Source: Przewalskia tangutica (taxonomy: Eukaryota; Streptophyta; Magnoliopsida; Solanales; Solanaceae). From it: 64,000 nucleotides of DNA. Made by a program: the position numbers and the translations under genes. The stretch lies in assembly GCA_029844215.1 (NCBI GenBank), contig CM056724.1, positions 8,860,307 through 8,924,306 on the forward strand, in the 5' to 3' direction. The notes beneath the pieces are model-generated. The model was not told the DNA's origin. It saw only the letters and a list, made by a program, of their open reading frames with translations, and ran no database searches. Shown one piece after another: positions 60,661 through 64,000 of this stretch; positions within the stretch are counted from its first letter, which is position 1, and each line of letters starts with the position of its first letter.

Positions 60661-61171
60661 TAAGAGATGATTTAACCGTTAAGAGCACGAGTATACTCAA
60701 TGTTACTTGTCACGAGTAACCTGCATGTTGTGAAAAACAGTCAGTAACCGGATGGGGTGATGCCACATTCACATGAAGTGATATGACTAGCCACAGCATT
60801 TGGATCATGAAATGAAAAAAGTTTGATGATTTAAAGCAACGATGGACTTATCGTGAATATATAGCTATGGTGAATTAATTTGTCCCACCGATCGAATACA
60901 TGCACTAAATCATATAATTAATTCATTACTATATCTTGCTTCCCTATGTTCACGGTAGAATATACACTTCTTAAAAAAAAAATGACAAATTTTATCATAA
61001 TAATCGGTTATATAATGTCAATGGATTTGGAAATGATTTGGGGAATGAGTAGTTAAGGATAAAAAAAGAAAAAAAAATATTTTTGTTAATATGCTAAAGC
61101 AAACAATTAAAAATTAAAAGTTATTTTTAATATAGTGAACAAGTAAAAATAAACGGAGGAATTAATTATTT

Positions 61172-61260
61172 TCTAGCCTTTGTTGCATGCTTTGTTTCCA
61201 AATAGGCCACCTTAAATAGCGAGACTAAAAGTAAAGAGATGATTTAGCCACTAAGAGTAT
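61172..61260 (-). repeat. Second copy of the TIP B promoter segment
   Basis: About 88 bases (ttgttgcatgctttgtttcc, aaataggccaccttaaatag, cgagactaaaagtaaagaga) repeat 60603-60690 with few changes. The TATA box is changed to TAAATAG-type order (ttaaatag in place of ttatatag). No coding exon follows it. Confidence 0.8.
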
Positions 61261-61261
61261 G

Positions 61262-61806
61262 GGTGTTCAAAAATCGGTTCGGATCGGAAAAAATGGACTG
61301 AACCGGACCCAAGACAACCGATCCGGTCTTTGGGTCGGAATTTTCTTTCCAGATTTCGGTCCAGTCCGGTCTAAACCCGAAATAACCCGGGATCGGACCG
61401 GAACCGATTATAAAAATAAAGAAATTCTTAACGTTAAGTTTCCAGTTTAGTTAAATTATTAATTTATTATTATATTCTCAAGAAATTATATCTGTATATG
61501 AGATATGACAGCTACTATGGTAATGTTTCATCATGTTTCTATTTTTCTTCATTTATTTTTTATTTTTACTTATTAATTTTTCTATAACAATTTTTATTAT
61601 TTACACTTTGTATACCAATAAAAGATGGTGCAAGCTCTTATTTGTGCACAAGATTGACTTTGCCCTTGAAAAGATAAAGAGAAGGGATTGATGTAGAGGA
61701 AAAGTTGAAGGAATTGGAGCAACTTGAGAAAGGTATTTTCTAAAATTATAGTATACTTAATAATTTCAAAATAATATATTATACTTCACTTTTATTATTT
61801 TATTTG

Positions 61807-61881
<75 letters not shown>

Positions 61882-62215
61882 CAGAATTGGAAAACTTACT
61901 TTGAATGATGGTGATTGGTGAATTAGAAGTTTTATTTGCTTCATGCAAAGTAAAGAAAAAGGTAAACGATCAATCATCTAATACTATATAATGTAAATAT
62001 GAACTCCTCATGATTTTTATTTGATATTAAATTTGAACTAATTAATTTTTTATTGAAACTTTTTGTTGCAGATTGATGTTGATGGTGTAAGGATTTCATT
62101 AGTATCATTATTGTTCAAGATTTAGACCGGACCTGCTGGTCCGGTCCGGTCCAGGACCTATAATTATCGGTCCGGTTTTCGGTCTTCCATTTTATAATTT
62201 ACGGTCTTGATCCGT
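61262..62215. mobile_element. hAT-like GC-rich-ended repeat with TTA microsatellite
   Basis: Left side gggtgttcaaaaatcggttc followed by dense ccggtc and aaccgg motifs, right side ggtccggttttcggtc. The left terminus is like those of plant hAT non-autonomous elements. The right terminus is not found and may have been lost next to the copia LTR at 62236. It includes a TTA repeat at 61807-61880. Confidence 0.45.
61807..61880. repeat. TTA trinucleotide microsatellite
   Basis: About 24 uninterrupted TTA units. The open frame that reads it as poly-Asn on the minus strand is not a gene. Confidence 0.95.
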
Positions 62216-62235
62216 CAGAGTTTGGGAATGGTGAA

Positions 62236-62502
62236 TGTTAACAATGCCCGTCGCGACTAAGGCCCATAAGCGCGACCTATTTCGTGAACAACGTTCCATA
62301 TTGTGTATATTTGGTATATATTAGAAGTAGTCTTGTACCTTAATTACTATTGTAATATTACCACAATTGTAGAGTTAGTCTCCTTATAGAATAGGTATTT
62401 AGATGTAAAGTAGGAATAGAATTCTCCTATTGTAACTTGTATATATATATATATATATATTTCTTTCATCAATAAGAATTAATCAAGTGATTAATTCTTT
62501 CA
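62236..62502 (+). repeat. 5' LTR of copia element 5
   Basis: Begins TGTTAACAATGCCC and ends TAATTCTTTCA, followed by the primer-like tgatatcgagaatc. Same family as the LTRs at 4506 and 25402, with a short AT repeat before the end. Confidence 0.75.
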
Positions 62503-62663
62503 TGATATCGAGAATCTAGATTCTCTTTACCTTGCTTCCACTCCTCAAATTCTCTCTTTCTCGGATTTTTCCAACCTCTCAAATTTTCCAACAAAAACTG
62601 AGACACCCTTTTCAAAATCCCCCCGTACAAATTTCTTTCTCTGAATCTTCGTGTTTTATTCAC

Positions 62664-63681
62664 CATGACTGATAAAAATACGTTTCATCATGCCCTCACA
62701 GTTTCCAACATCAAGAGCGTTCTTACTATTGTTCTTGATCTGAAACGTCGATATGGGGCGTGGCGGAATTATTTAAGATTCATGCTATGACACGTCAAGT
62801 TCTTCACCACATTATCCCTCCCGGCTCAGCGGAGGTGATCGACATCTGGCGGTTGTGTCCACCAAAGCAGTCGATCCAAACTTGTGGGTCATACTTGATG
62901 CAAAGGTTTTCCAGTGGATTTATGACACTTTCTCCTTGGACCTTTTACACACGATTATGGAACCCAACTCCACAACTATGGCGGCTTGGAATCGATTGCG
63001 TGATATCTTCCAAGATAACAGTCATTATCGCATTGTTATCCTTGAGCAGGAATATTCTCAAGTTGCTATGGCGAATTTTCCTAACGTTTCTTCTTATTGC
63101 AAACGCCTCAAGGACTTGACATATCAACTTCGCAACGTGGGTGCTCCTGTTACTAATAGTCGTCTCATTATTCAGATGGTTGTCGGTATGTCCGAGGCCT
63201 ATACAGGGGTTGCTTCGGTTATTCGTCAAAGTAACCCTCTGTCAGAGTTCTATCAAGCCCGCTCCATGCTCACTTTGGAAGAAGCGGGTTTGGCTAAAAG
63301 GACGTCTATCGGAGCTAGCCCCATCGTCATGATGATTGCTACAAAATTTTCCCCTTCCAATCACGCCAACGTGACCCAAAATCACAACAACGGTGGCGGT
63401 AAGAAAGGCCCAAATCAGAAAAATAATGGCAAAAATCGCGGCAAGCGATGCGATGGCGGTGGTAGTCGACCACCACGCGGGTAGTCGGCGGCAACATCAG
63501 GTGCAGGGCCCACGGTGGACCCACGGGCGTGGCGATGGAGTCCCAGCACAGCCATGCGCCGTGGCGCCGCCATCTCGGCTTCGGCCCGATCTGCGGCCCC
63601 ACCTTTCAGAGCGGTTCTCGGATCGAGCTCGAGTTCAAACCGACATGGTCGGGGCAATAGTCCGAAATAGTCTGGCCTCAT
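62664..63681 (+). pseudogene. copia gag, frameshifted
   Basis: The ATG at 62664 opens the same gag as at 4911 and 30103. A frameshift near 62850 moves the reading to 62855-63484, which has LWVILDAKVFQWIYDTFSLD, EPNSTTMAAWNRLRDIFQD and a Gly/Lys-rich tail. Sequence to 63681 is the region before protease, out of frame. A gypsy LTR interrupts it there. Confidence 0.8.
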
Positions 63682-64000
63682 TGTTACACCTCGTATTTCC
63701 AAGACATGAGATGAGAACGTACGTGGGAAAACAAGACTTTAATATTGAAATGAAAGAAAAATTACCTTTCCCTAAGGAGAATTTTCCGAACATTGTGAAC
63801 GAAAAATATTTATTAATTGGAATTTGATTCTCAAATTTGGTATTTGGGATTAATGGAATATATTAGAATTTTGGATTTTTAAGTTTCGGATTTGGTCATG
63901 TGGGGCCCACCGGAAAATTTTACGGTTTTGTGGGGCCCACAAAGTTTCGAGATATTTTGACCAAATATAGACGTTTTTGGTGAAGAAATAATTTTGGCCC
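63682..64000 (+). repeat. Start of a gypsy-type LTR, cut by window edge
   Basis: Opens TGTTACACCTCGTATTTCC, matching the minus-strand start of the 34920-39031 LTR, and contains the repeated phrase tgtggggcccac. Its end, and whether it is solo, cannot be judged here. Confidence 0.7.

Noticed and set aside
61795..61977. Poly-Asn protein frame
   Set aside because: It is only the TTA microsatellite read on the minus strand.

Overview
The window is a repeat-rich stretch of a plant nuclear genome. A TS-type tobacco SINE tail, Au-type SINE pieces, Solanaceae-style LTR ends (TGTTACACCCCG..., TGTTGACACCC...) and plant gene families with short introns all point to Solanaceae. I cannot name the species from sequence alone. 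Only three host genes look real: one R2R3-MYB transcription factor (877-1817, +) and two tonoplast-type aquaporins (TIP) in the same orientation (20541-21881 and 58801-60592, both -). Nearly everything else is transposable elements or their debris.

Layout. 1-4505: the MYB gene, with a GC-rich repeat just upstream of its TATA box, followed by SINE fragments. 4506-12994: two decayed Ty1/copia elements in opposite orientation, each interrupted by a piece of a gypsy-type LTR. 12995-20540: SINEs, Stowaway and fold-back MITEs, a hAT-like palindromic element, and a broken fragment of a third TIP gene. 20541-22022: TIP gene A. 22023-25401: diverged flanking duplications and a gypsy LTR fragment.

25402-about 55720 is one deeply nested insertion stack. 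A deleted copia element (+) has its 5' LTR split by a Tourist-like element (25535-29755), which itself carries a C-rich minisatellite and a solo LTR. Its reverse transcriptase is split by a CACTA element (30811-49531, TSD TAT). That CACTA is split by a full-length copia element on the minus strand (32749-48663, TSD ATTAA). That copia carries a 4.1-kb solo LTR (34920-39031, TSD CTCTT) and a hAT element (39768-43194, TSD GTTTAACC). The outer copia is also cut by a 3.1-kb solo LTR (49734-52830, TSD GCTTA) and by a gypsy remnant.

55721-64000: a MITE, an LTR-like block, TIP gene B with a duplicated promoter segment, a further hAT-like repeat, and a copia gag cut by the start of a gypsy LTR at the window edge.

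The TIP genes share exon phases, splice positions and a promoter block, so they are diverged tandem duplicates pushed apart by the insertion stack. Both have unusual pore residues: Thr and Met at the loop-E filter position that is Val or Arg in common TIPs. Gene B also has NLA in place of the first NPA. These are the most biologically interesting coding observations. I found no CRISPR array, rRNA gene, intact tRNA gene or prokaryotic-type operon.
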